64,000 nt of DNA from Planococcus sp. SK3692 (GTDB taxonomy: Bacteria; Bacillota; Bacilli; Bacillales_A; Planococcaceae). Location of the stretch: contig NZ_JARCHV010000002.1 in assembly GCF_028890485.2 (NCBI RefSeq), positions 1,383,437-1,447,436 on the forward strand, in the 5' to 3' direction. A program made the position numbers and the translations under genes. Shown here one piece after another: positions 1 to 9,417 of the stretch (within the stretch, counting starts at the first letter, position 1; every line of letters begins with the position of its first letter). The notes beneath the pieces were generated by a model, which saw nothing but the letters and a program-made list of their open reading frames with translations, had not been told where the DNA came from and searched no databases.

Positions 1-836
1 GCATCCCCGAATACGAGTTGAACTTGGCCGAGGAATATTTCGAGCAGTATAACTTCTCGATGGGCTTATTCGTTGAAAATGGCGATGCCATCAGCTGGCT
101 TGAAGAAAAAGACGAAATCGAAACCTTGGTCATCATGCCACGCCTGGTGACGGATATTCTCGAGGAAAAACTATTCGACGGCAAACTGCCGATTGTCTTT
201 TCATCCGCCACATTGTCCGTCGCAAAAGATTTCACCTATTTGGCGGATACTTTGGGTATCGACAATTTTGAATCGTTCTCGGTGCCATCTCCGTTTGAAT
301 ACGAAGAAGTGATGGAAATCTTTAAGCATCCCGTCGCACAGGAAGCAAAAGCAACAAAAGTACTGGAACTGATAGCGGAAGGCGGCCAAACATTGGTATT
401 ATTCAAATCAAATGCCGCCATGCAATCCTTCAAACGTGCAGTGCCGAAAGACTCTCCGCTTGCCATCGAGTTCGAGGGCGACCGCGAGTTATCGTCCGTC
501 GTGCGTGATTTCCAGGAAGGCAAATTCCAAGTGTTGTGTTCACACCATCTATGGGAAGGAATGGATTTGCCGGGAGATGCCTTGACCAAGGTCATCATCG
601 TCGACTTGCCGATGCCGCCGAGTGATCCGGTATTCGACGCCAAGCGCAAATTCAGTGAACATCCGCTAGAAGAGATTGATTTACCGTTTATGCAGCTGCG
701 CCTTCAACAAGGCGTCGGGCGCCTCATCCGTTCTTCTTCCGATCATGGCGAAATCCATTTGCTGTTGACCGAAGAGGAGTTGCGCATTGAACATCTCTGG
801 CAGAACGTTTTGCCAGTGCCGGCGAAAAATCGCTAA
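1..836 (+). CDS. ypvA: DinG/YpvA-type ATP-dependent DNA helicase, C-terminal part
   Basis: The reading frame is open from base 3 and the 5' end lies outside the window, so only about 278 C-terminal residues are visible. The fragment has the second RecA-like domain of XPD/DinG superfamily 2 helicases: the motif FSSATLS (motif III-like), LFKSNAAM, the CSHHLWEGMDLPGD segment (motif V) and the LQQGVGRLIRSSSDHG segment (motif VI, with the QGVGRLIR arginine fingers). Members unwind DNA 5'-3' using ATP, and many carry an iron-sulfur cluster in the part that is missing here. The next gene encodes an M32 carboxypeptidase, the same neighbour as ypvA in B. subtilis (ypvA-ypwA), which supports the symbol. 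The B. subtilis role is poorly defined; a DNA repair role is inference. Confidence 0.88.
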   Translation, partial: IPEYELNLAEEYFEQYNFSMGLFVENGDAISWLEEKDEIETLVIMPRLVTDILEEKLFDGKLPIVFSSATLSVAKDFTYLADTLGIDNFESFSVPSPFEYEEVMEIFKHPVAQEAKATKVLELIAEGGQTLVLFKSNAAMQSFKRAVPKDSPLAIEFEGDRELSSVVRDFQEGKFQVLCSHHLWEGMDLPGDALTKVIIVDLPMPPSDPVFDAKRKFSEHPLEEIDLPFMQLRLQQGVGRLIRSSSDHGEIHLLLTEEELRIEHLWQNVLPVPAKNR

Positions 837-854
837 ATAGTATAGAAACGATGC

Positions 855-887
855 ATCAGCGGGGAATTAGCCCGCTGATTTTTTTTT
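855..887 (+). terminator. Rho-independent terminator of the helicase gene
   Basis: A perfect 9-bp stem (855-863 with 871-879) with a 7-base loop is followed directly by a run of T. It lies 20 bases after the helicase stop codon. Confidence 0.85.
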
Positions 888-992
888 ATCTTTTGCCGCT
901 ATTCCGCCTATAGAAACGAATTTCCCGAAAGCTGATGCGGCAGGAAAAAGGCTCCTTATGATACAATAGACCGGAAAAGAAGGAGGAATATT

Positions 993-2492
993 GTGTCAAT
1001 GGAACAACAATTCAGGGAACTACACCAGAAAATGACAAGCTATAACGAAGCCATCTCCTTGCTGTACTGGGATATGAGGACAGGCGCGCCGAAAAAGGGC
1101 CAGGACTTGCGTTCAGAGACGATCGGGACTTTGTCTTCAGAACTATTTGCGATGTCGACTTCCGATGAGTATGGCAAGCTGCTCACAGAACTGAAAAAGC
1201 AAGATGGCTTGTCGAACGCGATGCAGCGCTCAGTGGAAGAAGCAGACCGTGAATATCAATTGAATGCCAAAATCCCGCCGAAAGAATACCGCGAGTTCGT
1301 CGTCTTGACGAGCAAAGCGGAATCCGTATGGGAAGAGGCGAAAGAGCAGTCAGATTTCGCCATGTTTCAACCATATCTTGAACAACTTGTGGAAACGACG
1401 CGCCGTTTTGTCGGCTACTGGGGCATGAAAAATGGCAGCGTCTACAATACCTTACTCGATCAGTATGAACCAGGCGTCACAACCGAACAGTTGGATCGGG
1501 TATTCGGGCAATTGAGAGACCGCATCGTGCCGCTCGTCAAAAAAATCCAGGAGTCTGGAAATCAACCGAAAACCGAATTTTTGTATGGGCATTTCCCGAA
1601 ACAAGCCCAGCAAGATTTCAGCTTGGATGTGTTGAGCCAGTTGGGCTATGATTTCGAAGCGGGACGACTGGACGAAACAGTCCATCCGTTCATGATCGCA
1701 GTGAACCGAGGCGATGTCCGGGTAACGACGAAATACGACGAACAGGATTTTCGGACGGCTGTCTTCGGCACGATCCACGAGGCGGGCCATGCTTTGTATG
1801 AACAAAACATCAGCAGTGAGTTAAGCGGCTTGCCGGTTGACGGTGGCTCATCGATGGGCATTCATGAATCACAGTCTTTGTTCTTTGAAAATTTTGTCGG
1901 GCGCAACGAAGCATTCTGGCGTCATAATTATGAGAAATTCCTATCATATGCGCCGGAGTCGTTCCAGCAAGTGGCGCTGGATGAATTCCTCGCAGCCATT
2001 AATGAATCAAAACCTTCCTTGATCCGCATCGAAGCCGATGAGTTAACTTATGCACTACATATCATGATTCGTTATGAATTGGAAAAAGGTTTATTCGACG
2101 GAGACTACGAAGTGAAGGATCTACCCGTTTTGTGGAACGACAAATACGAGGAATACTTAGGAATTCGTCCACAGCATGACGGAGAAGGCGTGCTTCAAGA
2201 TGTCCACTGGGCAGGCGGCAGCTTTGGCTATTTCCCTTCTTATGCATTAGGACTGTTGTATGCAGCGCAATTTAAGAAGGCCATGCAAAAAGACATTCCG
2301 AATTTCGATGAATTGTTGGCAACTGGAAAAGTCGGCCCAGTCACCGAATGGCTGACGGAGAAAGTCCATCGTCACGGAGCTGTCAAAAAACCGCTTGAGC
2401 TTTTGCAAGATGCGACTGGTGAAGGCTTGAATGGAAATCATTTGGCTGAATACTTGGAAGCGAAATACACCAAAATTTATCAATTGGACTAA
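993..2492 (+). CDS. ypwA: M32 family metallocarboxypeptidase (thermostable carboxypeptidase 1 type)
   Basis: The 499-residue protein is full length for the family (about 500). It carries the zinc motif HEAGH at about residues 262-266, followed by GIHESQS, which supplies the third zinc ligand glutamate, and the Y-x-LHIMIRYELEKGLF segment typical of M32 enzymes. These cytosolic enzymes remove amino acids from peptide C termini with broad specificity. The start is a GTG at 993, 6 bases after AGGAGG; an in-frame ATG at 999 is also possible but is farther than usual from the ribosome binding site. It follows the ypvA-like helicase as in B. subtilis. Confidence 0.93.
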   Translation: MSMEQQFRELHQKMTSYNEAISLLYWDMRTGAPKKGQDLRSETIGTLSSELFAMSTSDEYGKLLTELKKQDGLSNAMQRSVEEADREYQLNAKIPPKEYREFVVLTSKAESVWEEAKEQSDFAMFQPYLEQLVETTRRFVGYWGMKNGSVYNTLLDQYEPGVTTEQLDRVFGQLRDRIVPLVKKIQESGNQPKTEFLYGHFPKQAQQDFSLDVLSQLGYDFEAGRLDETVHPFMIAVNRGDVRVTTKYDEQDFRTAVFGTIHEAGHALYEQNISSELSGLPVDGGSSMGIHESQSLFFENFVGRNEAFWRHNYEKFLSYAPESFQQVALDEFLAAINESKPSLIRIEADELTYALHIMIRYELEKGLFDGDYEVKDLPVLWNDKYEEYLGIRPQHDGEGVLQDVHWAGGSFGYFPSYALGLLYAAQFKKAMQKDIPNFDELLATGKVGPVTEWLTEKVHRHGAVKKPLELLQDATGEGLNGNHLAEYLEAKYTKIYQLD

Positions 2493-2529
2493 AAAGAGCA
2501 GTTGAAAATGACTGAAGGGGGATTTACCT

Positions 2530-3288
2530 GTGTTGGCATCTTTTCGTTTGGAAGGCAAGACCGCAATCGTGACCGGAGCTGGAAAAGGTATTGGGCGTGC
2601 GATTGCGTTAGCACTCGGTGAAGCAGGAGCGAACGTCCTGCTAGTCGCAAGGACTGAAAGCGACCTCGAGCAAGTGATGCAAGAAATGGCGGGTGATCGC
2701 ACATCCTATGCAGTTGCAGATGTGACCGACCGAAACGATATTCAATCGGCAGTTGAAACGGCGATTGAACGGTTCGGGAGCGTCGATATCCTGGTTAATA
2801 ATGCAGGGATGAATATTCGTTCGAAACTAGATGATGCGACTGACAGCGAATGGCATAAAATCATGGATACCAATACGCAAAGTGTATTCATGTTTTCCCA
2901 GGAAGCAGCCAAGCATATGAATAAAGGGGCTTCGATCATCAACGTCAGTTCTGTCGGCGGCGACAGGGCGCTAAAAACCGGTGTCATCTATGCAGCTTCT
3001 AAAGCGGCGATTATTCAAATGACTAAAGTGATGGCGATGGAATGGGGCGAGCGAGGAATCCGCGTCAATGCAATAGGCCCGTGGTATTTCCGTACGCCGC
3101 TTACGGAAAACGTGCTTTCAGATTGGGACTACTTGGATTCGATCCTTGCAGTGACACCGCTCAAACGCGTCGGCGAGTTGCCGGAAGTGGCTTCTCCTGT
3201 CGTGTTCCTCGCATCGGACGCAGCGGGCTATATCACGGGACAAACCTTGTTCATCGACGGTGGCATGTCGATCCACGGCTTTTCCTGA
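2530..3288 (+). CDS. Short-chain dehydrogenase/reductase (gluconate 5-dehydrogenase/KduD-like)
   Basis: A 252-residue classical SDR. The N-terminal Rossmann fold has TGAGKGIG at about residues 15-22, then NNAG at about 90, a serine in INVSSVGG and the YAASK catalytic pair, and a C-terminal IDGGMSI typical of tetrameric SDRs. It should reduce or oxidise a small carbonyl/alcohol with NAD(P)(H). The ypwA neighbourhood in B. subtilis also holds an SDR (kduD), which hints at sugar-acid metabolism, but the substrate cannot be read from the sequence. The start is GTG at 2530 behind AAGGGGG; TTG at 2533 is the alternative. Confidence 0.85.
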   Translation: MLASFRLEGKTAIVTGAGKGIGRAIALALGEAGANVLLVARTESDLEQVMQEMAGDRTSYAVADVTDRNDIQSAVETAIERFGSVDILVNNAGMNIRSKLDDATDSEWHKIMDTNTQSVFMFSQEAAKHMNKGASIINVSSVGGDRALKTGVIYAASKAAIIQMTKVMAMEWGERGIRVNAIGPWYFRTPLTENVLSDWDYLDSILAVTPLKRVGELPEVASPVVFLASDAAGYITGQTLFIDGGMSIHGFS

Positions 3289-3290
3289 AG

Positions 3291-3322
3291 AAACATCCTT
3301 CCAGTAATGGAAGGATGTTTTT
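3291..3322 (+). terminator. Rho-independent terminator of the SDR gene
   Basis: A perfect 13-bp stem (3291-3303 with 3308-3320) closed by a GTAA loop and followed by T residues. It separates the SDR from dynA. Confidence 0.88.
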
Positions 3323-3379
3323 CGTTCCGCTGGAAAAAATGATATGATGAATAGAAGTAACGGTGAAGGAGATATACAT

Positions 3380-6300
3380 ATGACAGCGACAGACCACAAA
3401 CAAGAATTAATCGAAACAGCGCATCTTTACCGGATTTTTAAAGATAACGATGACACGGAACGTGAAGAAAAAGCAGAATTATTTGCGCGCAAAATCTTGA
3501 AAGACCAATTTATCATCGGCTTTGCCGGCCATTTCTCCTCCGGAAAATCGTCGATGATCAACGCGTTGACGGGCGAGACGCTATTGCCGTCGAGCCCGAT
3601 CCCGACAAGCGCGAACATCGTCAACGTCCACAAGGCGGAAACAGACTATGCCATCGTCAACCGCAGGGGAGACCGCCCCGTGCATTTCCCTGAGAATTAT
3701 GATTTCCAGGCAGTCAAGGATTTTTGCAAGAGCGGCGATGTCACACAAATCGACATTGGGCACTCGACTTCCGTGTTGCCAGAAGGCATCACTGTCATGG
3801 ATACGCCAGGCGTCGATTCAACGGACGACGCCCATCGAATGTCGACAGAATCGGCATTGCATGTGGCTGACATGGTATTTTACGTCATGGATTACAACCA
3901 TGTGCAATCCGAGCTCAATTTCAATTTCACGCGGGAGTTGCAGAAGTACACGGATCTATATTTAATCGTCAACCAGATCGATAAGCACCAGGAAAGCGAG
4001 ATGTCGTTCGCGGAATTCCAGCAATCGGTCTCAGATAGTTTTTCCGCTTGGGGCGTTGAACCGAAAGGCATCTTTTTTACCTCATTAAAAGTCCACGACT
4101 TCCCGGGCAATGAATTTTCCGATGTGAAACAGCTCGTTTCCTCGGTCATGGACAATTGGCAAGGGCATATCGGCGAAGCTTCAGCTTCAGCACTTCGTCA
4201 ATTAAAAGATGAGCACATAGGATTTTTGGAAGATGAAAAAGCGGAGCGGCTTGAAGCGTTCACGAACGTGTTATCAGAGGAAGAATGGGCTGCTCGTGAA
4301 GACTTGAAAAAAGAACACGAACTGATCAAGCGCCGTAGTTCTGTCCAGGATTATGACAATTGGCGATCGAATTTCGAGAAAAAGCGCAAAGAACTGCTCG
4401 AAAATGCCAATATCATGCCTTATGAAGTGAGGGACGCGCTGAGTGCTTATATAGAAGCGCGCCAACCCGGATTCAAAGTGGGCTTGTTGTTCAGCGGCAA
4501 GAAAACCGAAGAAGAACGGGAAAACCGCAAAATAGATCTTCAAGATAAGCTGTCAAAAACGATCGACTCGCAAATGTCGGGCCATTTGAAAAAGCTGATG
4601 AAAACATCCTTGCGTGAAGCGGGTCTCTTAACAGATACCGAATCGCTTGCAATCGACAAACTGAAATTCGATTTGCCGTTTTCAGTCGTTGAGGAGAATG
4701 TTCCCGAGACTACTACAATGACTGCGGATACCGTCCTCAATGTCAGCAAAAGCCTAACTGCTCAGGTGCAGCGCTGGCTGATACAGGAAACTGATCCATG
4801 GAAAGCACGCCAACAGGAAGGCTTTGAAGGGCTTCCAGACGATGCGGGTGTGGAAATCGACATGAAATCCGAGTCGCTTGAACAAAAGGTACTGGCTATT
4901 CGGACGCTCGAGGAAATGGATACGGCAATCGATAAAGTGAAAAAATCCTTCACTGCCATTTTGCCGAAACAAATGGACGCAGCAGAAAAACAAGTAGCCG
5001 CTTGGCACGATGCGTTTCATTTGTCGGCTGAAGACATGGTGGAATTTACGCCATCGATGCTCGAAGAGGCTGAACAACAGCAATGGGATGATGGCGAAAA
5101 AGCTCCAGCACATGAGCTTGCATCGTTTGATGAACAGCAAGTGCTGTCACGTGTGAAAAAAACGGCTGATATTTTAGAGCCGGTGCGCGGATTTTCGGAA
5201 ACGGTCGAGTATTTGAAACGCAAAGCGAAGCGTTTGGAAGGACAGGAGTTCACTATCGCCTTGTTTGGCGCGTTCAGTGCCGGAAAATCTTCGTTCTCAA
5301 ATGCCTTGATGGGCGAGACGGTGCTGCCGGTCTCCCCGAACCCGACGACCGCGACCATCAACCGTATCCGCCCAGTGAGCGACGCCCATCCGCACGAGAC
5401 TGCAGATGTACGTTTGAAAACCATATCGGCAATGACCGAAGACGTCAAAAATTCATTTGCCGTGTTCGGCGTGAAAGTGGAAACGCTGGAACAAGCGTAT
5501 GCGAAAATCGATGCGCTGCCGGATGAAGCGACGACCGAACAACAAATCCATAAATCGTTCTTGCTGGCATTCAAGAGCGGGTACGAATCCTTTAGCCGGC
5601 ATCTCGGGGAAACTCTGCGCGTCAACCGTGAAGAGTTCGGCTTGTATGTCGCCAAAGAAGAACGCAGTTGTTTTGTAGAGGAAATCGATTTTTATTTTGA
5701 TTGCGAGCTGACTAGAAACGGTGTTACCCTAGTGGACACGCCAGGAGCGGATTCGATTAATGCGCGCCACACAAATGTCGCGTTTGAATACATCCGCAAT
5801 GCGGACGCCGTGTTGTTCATCACGTATTACAACCACGCATTTGCACGCGCGGACCGCGAATTTTTGATCCAGCTCGGACGCGTGAAAGACGCTTTTGAAA
5901 TGGACAAGATGTTCTTTGTCGTCAATGCTATCGATTTGGCGAATAATGAAGAGGAAAAGCAGGCAGTCATCGATTATGTCGGAAATGAGTTGCAGCGCTT
6001 CGGCATCCGGTTCCCACGCCTGTTTGGGGTTTCGAGCCTGCAAGCCTTGAAAGACCGCGACATTTCCGGCATGCCTGAGTTCGAAGAGAACTTCCAGCAT
6101 TTCCTGAAAGAAGAGCTGAAAGGGATGGCGGTCCAGTCGCTGTCAGAAGAAGAACAAAAGACCGTCGACCGTTTCCGCAATTTGATTCAGTCGACTGAAA
6201 AGAACCTGGAACGCAAAGACGAGCGTCTGGAAGAATTGAAGCAATTGGAACAGAAAGTGCGCAAACGCTATAGTGAAACGATGGCGCCAGTATTGGAGCA

Positions 6301-6961
6301 AGAAGCGAGCCAAGAAATCGGCGAATTATTGTATTATGTGAAGCAGCGCGTGTTCTACCGCTTTAACGATTTCTTTAAGGAAGCTTTCAATCCCTCGCTG
6401 TTTTCAAGAGAAGCGTCGAAGTTAGCGCTTGATACGGCATTGCGCGATTTGCGTGAAATGACGGCTTTCGATTTCCAACAGGAAATGAGAGTAACCAATT
6501 TGCGCCTTGCACGGTTTGTAGAGAAAAAATTGACGGAACGCTTTAAAGACGATGCTGCCAAATTGAAGGATTGGAATTCGGAGTTTTCGTTCCTTCCATA
6601 TGAAGTGAAAGAAGCCCAGCTGCTCGAAGCGGGACAACCGTTTGGCGATGCTGATTATTCCACGGCCAAATCGTATTATAAAAACAACAAGAGCTTTTTC
6701 GAAAAAAACGAAAAAGAAGCGATGCGCGACGCCCTACAAGGCATGATGGAACCGGACGCCGGACGCTATTTGGAGCAGGAAAAAGCCGCGTTGACCGAAT
6801 GGGCGGAGTTCTGGATCGAACAGGAAGCGGAAGGGCTCCGTCAGCATCTGTTGCGCCAGGCGATCGAGCAGATCGAATCTGAGCGCAGCCTGCTGCAGCA
6901 AAGCGAAATTTTGGCGCAATGGAAACAATTGCATGAAAAATTGATGGAAGGCAGGGGATAA
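3380..6961 (+). CDS. dynA: DynA, two-headed bacterial dynamin-like GTPase
   Basis: Taking the ATG at 3380 (8 bases after GAAGGAG) gives 1193 residues, the same length as B. subtilis DynA/YpbR. The in-frame ATG at 3344 has no ribosome binding site. The protein is an internal fusion of two dynamin modules: a first P-loop GHFSSGKSS at about residues 50-58 with a DTPGVDS switch, and a second P-loop GAFSAGKSS at about 630-638 with DTPGADS. Each is followed by long charged helical stalk regions. DynA tethers and fuses membranes in trans without needing GTP hydrolysis and helps the membrane recover from pore-forming agents and phage (known for B. subtilis). No hydrophobic spans are obvious, so membrane binding is presumably through paddle-like surfaces. 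The next gene follows after 2 bases and is likely co-transcribed. Confidence 0.95.
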   Translation: MTATDHKQELIETAHLYRIFKDNDDTEREEKAELFARKILKDQFIIGFAGHFSSGKSSMINALTGETLLPSSPIPTSANIVNVHKAETDYAIVNRRGDRPVHFPENYDFQAVKDFCKSGDVTQIDIGHSTSVLPEGITVMDTPGVDSTDDAHRMSTESALHVADMVFYVMDYNHVQSELNFNFTRELQKYTDLYLIVNQIDKHQESEMSFAEFQQSVSDSFSAWGVEPKGIFFTSLKVHDFPGNEFSDVKQLVSSVMDNWQGHIGEASASALRQLKDEHIGFLEDEKAERLEAFTNVLSEEEWAAREDLKKEHELIKRRSSVQDYDNWRSNFEKKRKELLENANIMPYEVRDALSAYIEARQPGFKVGLLFSGKKTEEERENRKIDLQDKLSKTIDSQMSGHLKKLMKTSLREAGLLTDTESLAIDKLKFDLPFSVVEENVPETTTMTADTVLNVSKSLTAQVQRWLIQETDPWKARQQEGFEGLPDDAGVEIDMKSESLEQKVLAIRTLEEMDTAIDKVKKSFTAILPKQMDAAEKQVAAWHDAFHLSAEDMVEFTPSMLEEAEQQQWDDGEKAPAHELASFDEQQVLSRVKKTADILEPVRGFSETVEYLKRKAKRLEGQEFTIALFGAFSAGKSSFSNALMGETVLPVSPNPTTATINRIRPVSDAHPHETADVRLKTISAMTEDVKNSFAVFGVKVETLEQAYAKIDALPDEATTEQQIHKSFLLAFKSGYESFSRHLGETLRVNREEFGLYVAKEERSCFVEEIDFYFDCELTRNGVTLVDTPGADSINARHTNVAFEYIRNADAVLFITYYNHAFARADREFLIQLGRVKDAFEMDKMFFVVNAIDLANNEEEKQAVIDYVGNELQRFGIRFPRLFGVSSLQALKDRDISGMPEFEENFQHFLKEELKGMAVQSLSEEEQKTVDRFRNLIQSTEKNLERKDERLEELKQLEQKVRKRYSETMAPVLEQEASQEIGELLYYVKQRVFYRFNDFFKEAFNPSLFSREASKLALDTALRDLREMTAFDFQQEMRVTNLRLARFVEKKLTERFKDDAAKLKDWNSEFSFLPYEVKEAQLLEAGQPFGDADYSTAKSYYKNNKSFFEKNEKEAMRDALQGMMEPDAGRYLEQEKAALTEWAEFWIEQEAEGLRQHLLRQAIEQIESERSLLQQSEILAQWKQLHEKLMEGRG

Positions 6962-6963
6962 AT

Positions 6964-7896
6964 ATGACTGTTTTTATTGAAACGATAGATACAGAGAATT
7001 ATCGTTGGATCGATGCGCGTTTTGACTTGAAGGATTCCGCATGGGGAAGTGAAAGCTTTGCAGCGGAACATGTTGAAGGGGCGATCCACTGGGATTTGGA
7101 GAACGATTTATCCGATATGGCGTCTCCAAACGGCCGCCACCCGATGCCAACCAAAGAGCAGCTGACGAAATTGTTCCAAGCAGCTGGCCTGGAATTAACG
7201 GATTCGATTGTTGTCTATGACCAAGGCGGTTCTCCTTATGCCGCACGGGCATGGTGGCTGCTCACTTATGCGGGATTCGAAAACGCGTATATCAGCCGCG
7301 TCGGTTTTGACAAACTGAAGCAGCAAGGCATTGCCACTTCAAACGAATCCACTTCCTATCCGGCTTCATCGGTGGCGCCGGAATTTCACGATCAGTTGCT
7401 TGCGACACGCAGTGACGTACAGCAAATCGTCGATGGCAAAGAATTGGGCGTCTTGATCGATGCCCGTTCAGCTGAGCGCTATGCCGGCATTAACGAACCG
7501 ATCGATGCAGTCGCCGGGCGTATACCGGGCGCACGCAATTACGATTGGTCGCAGCTTGTTTCGAATGGGGCATTCCGGACCGACGAAGAGTTTGGCGGCT
7601 TGCTGCAGCCGAAAGAACCGGCTGTCGTTTACTGCGGCAGTGGGGTCACAGCGGCTGCCCTTTACGCCGTACTTGCGGAAACAAAGCATGAAGACTTGAA
7701 ATTGTATGTCGGCAGCTATTCCGATTGGATTTCCGATGAGGACAGTGTCGTCGAAATCGACCGCAACGAACATCCGGAAGCGGCCGATGACCAGACGAAA
7801 GCGGTACTGGCGAAACTGATTGAAGAAGGCTACACCGGCGAAATGCTAATGAAAAAATTTGAATACGAGAAATCACTTTTGGAAGATAAAAAGTAA
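6964..7896 (+). CDS. Two-domain sulfurtransferase (3-mercaptopyruvate sulfurtransferase type)
   Basis: A 310-residue tandem rhodanese. The N-terminal domain has VVYDQGG where a catalytic loop would be, so it lacks the cysteine. The C-terminal domain carries the active loop CGSGVTA with Cys near residue 224. CGSGVTA is the form seen in 3-mercaptopyruvate sulfurtransferases, whereas thiosulfate sulfurtransferases have a CRKGVT-type loop. The enzyme would transfer sulfane sulfur through a cysteine persulfide in the cytosol. A tail of about 50 residues after the second domain (DDQTKAVLAKLIEEGY onward) is extra. It starts 2 bases after the dynA stop, an arrangement that suggests a shared transcript, although a functional link with membrane fusion is not obvious. 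Confidence 0.88.
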   Translation: MTVFIETIDTENYRWIDARFDLKDSAWGSESFAAEHVEGAIHWDLENDLSDMASPNGRHPMPTKEQLTKLFQAAGLELTDSIVVYDQGGSPYAARAWWLLTYAGFENAYISRVGFDKLKQQGIATSNESTSYPASSVAPEFHDQLLATRSDVQQIVDGKELGVLIDARSAERYAGINEPIDAVAGRIPGARNYDWSQLVSNGAFRTDEEFGGLLQPKEPAVVYCGSGVTAAALYAVLAETKHEDLKLYVGSYSDWISDEDSVVEIDRNEHPEAADDQTKAVLAKLIEEGYTGEMLMKKFEYEKSLLEDKK

Positions 7897-7906
7897 ATAA
7901 AAAAAC

Positions 7907-7938
7907 GGCATTGCTATCATCAGCAATGCCTTTTTTTT
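7907..7938. terminator. Bidirectional terminator between sulfurtransferase and CBS membrane protein
   Basis: A 9-bp stem (7907-7915 with 7922-7930) is flanked by A-rich sequence on the left and eight T on the right, so it can serve both convergent genes. Confidence 0.85.
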
Positions 7939-9250
7939 ATGATTTATTTTTCTTGTTCAATTGAACAGTGATGATTTGGTGGTTCTCCATCTCACGCACG
8001 ATAAAGCGGAAGTTGGTCAAATCGATGACGCCGCCTTCTTCGATGTCGGTGTCCATCATTTGAACCCAGCCACCAATCGTATCGATGTCTTCGCTTTCTT
8101 CAAATTCGATCGGGAAGCGGGCTTCGAGTTCTGACAACAGCACACGGCCGTTGACGAGAAAATTATGGTGGTCTATCCGTTTGATATCATCAGTTTCATC
8201 GTGGTCGAACTCGTCGCGGATTTCGCCGACAATTTCTTCAAGGATATCTTCCATTGTGATGACGCCAGCCGTACCGGCATATTCATCAACAACAATCGCC
8301 ATATGGACGTGCTGACTTTGCATCCGCAAGAGCACATCTTGGATCGGCGCCTGGTCGTGAACGAAGGGCAAGTCATGGATCGTCAAGCTTTTCGAAAGAT
8401 CCCCTGCCGTCGTATAGCTCGTCAACAATTCCTTAATATTGACGAAACCGATAATGGCGTCTTTATCGCCGTCTTCGGTAACGGGGTAGCGTGTATATTG
8501 ATGTTCTTCAATAATTGCCATTAATTCATCGTGATCCATTTCCAGTGAAATGGTAATCATTTGCGTCCTCGGCAGCATGATGTCTTTTGCCAGCCGTTCA
8601 TCGAACGAGAAGATATTTTGCATATATGCCAGCTCGTTCTGGTTGATCTCGCCGCTCTGGTAGCTTTCGTGCATCATATGCTTCAAGTCTTCTTCGGAAT
8701 GGCCGTATTCCGGCTGAAAGGTCCGGATGCCGAGCGGGCGCAACAACAATCGTGCCAAAGCGTTGAGCAGCCATAATACGGGTGCAAATAGACTGCCGGC
8801 GAGACTCAGCGCAGGGGCCAGGCGAAAGGCAGCGCGTTCTGCGTACTGGGCAGCCAAGGCTTTCGGTGCCAGTTCCCCGATAATGGCGCGAATGAAAAAG
8901 ACCAGCACGAACACGCTGATATAAGCGATCGGCCCTGCCGCATTCGATCCTGCATTATCTGCCACTCCTTGAATGGAAGGCAATTCGGCGATATTCTTTG
9001 ACAGCCAGCCGAGGCCGATTGCCGTGACGGCGATGCCAAAGCGTGAAACAGATAAATAATAATCCAGATTATTGCTGATTTTTTCCAGCCAATTGGCATT
9101 TTTCCGACCTTCTGACAAGGCTTGTTCAATGCGCGACAAGCGCACCCGGATGATGGAGAATTCCGCTCCTACAAAAAAAGCGGTAAAAAATAAAAGAATA
9201 CTTGCGGTTGCGATATAAAGATAAAATATACTGTCCAATTCGTCCCCCAT
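7937..9250 (-). CDS. CNNM/CorC family membrane protein with CBS pair (hemolysin-like)
   Basis: A 437-residue protein in the usual order: an N-terminal DUF21 membrane domain (hydrophobic segments at about 8-30, 60-85, 100-125 and 140-165), a CBS pair at about 210-330 containing MLPRTQMITI and HVHMAIVVDEYAGTAGVITMED-type sequence, and a C-terminal CorC/HlyC domain ending in an acidic region. Family members are linked to magnesium and cobalt export or to divalent-ion homeostasis; 'hemolysin' is a legacy label. The start ATG at 9250 sits 10 bases after GAGGTGA. A TTG four codons downstream, behind GGGGGA, is an alternative. It is transcribed alone, with no riboswitch visible upstream. Confidence 0.88.
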   Translation of the reverse strand: MGDELDSIFYLYIATASILLFFTAFFVGAEFSIIRVRLSRIEQALSEGRKNANWLEKISNNLDYYLSVSRFGIAVTAIGLGWLSKNIAELPSIQGVADNAGSNAAGPIAYISVFVLVFFIRAIIGELAPKALAAQYAERAAFRLAPALSLAGSLFAPVLWLLNALARLLLRPLGIRTFQPEYGHSEEDLKHMMHESYQSGEINQNELAYMQNIFSFDERLAKDIMLPRTQMITISLEMDHDELMAIIEEHQYTRYPVTEDGDKDAIIGFVNIKELLTSYTTAGDLSKSLTIHDLPFVHDQAPIQDVLLRMQSQHVHMAIVVDEYAGTAGVITMEDILEEIVGEIRDEFDHDETDDIKRIDHHNFLVNGRVLLSELEARFPIEFEESEDIDTIGGWVQMMDTDIEEGGVIDLTNFRFIVREMENHQIITVQLNKKNKS

Positions 9251-9360
9251 GTCCGGGAGCTCACCTCAGCTTTCTAAAGTTGTGCATAGTATATCATAAA
9301 TGAGGAAGCTTGTATCTGCAGGCAGGCGCAGAAAAATTTAGCCATTTCCAGCCAAACTTA

Positions 9361-9389
9361 TTGAATGCACTGAAAAATATATTTATGAT
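9361..9389 (+). promoter_or_regulatory. Predicted sigma-A promoter for the YtcJ-like amidohydrolase
   Basis: TTGAAT at 9361-9366, a 17-base spacer and TATGAT at 9384-9389. The start codon lies 29 bases downstream with AAAGGAG in between. Confidence 0.65.
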
Positions 9390-9417
9390 GAACAATAGAG
9401 AAAAGGAGTGGTATTAG

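Noticed and set aside
5017..5655. 212-codon minus-strand open frame inside dynA
   Set aside because: Antisense to a well-supported conserved gene; no ribosome binding site and a serine-rich shadow composition.
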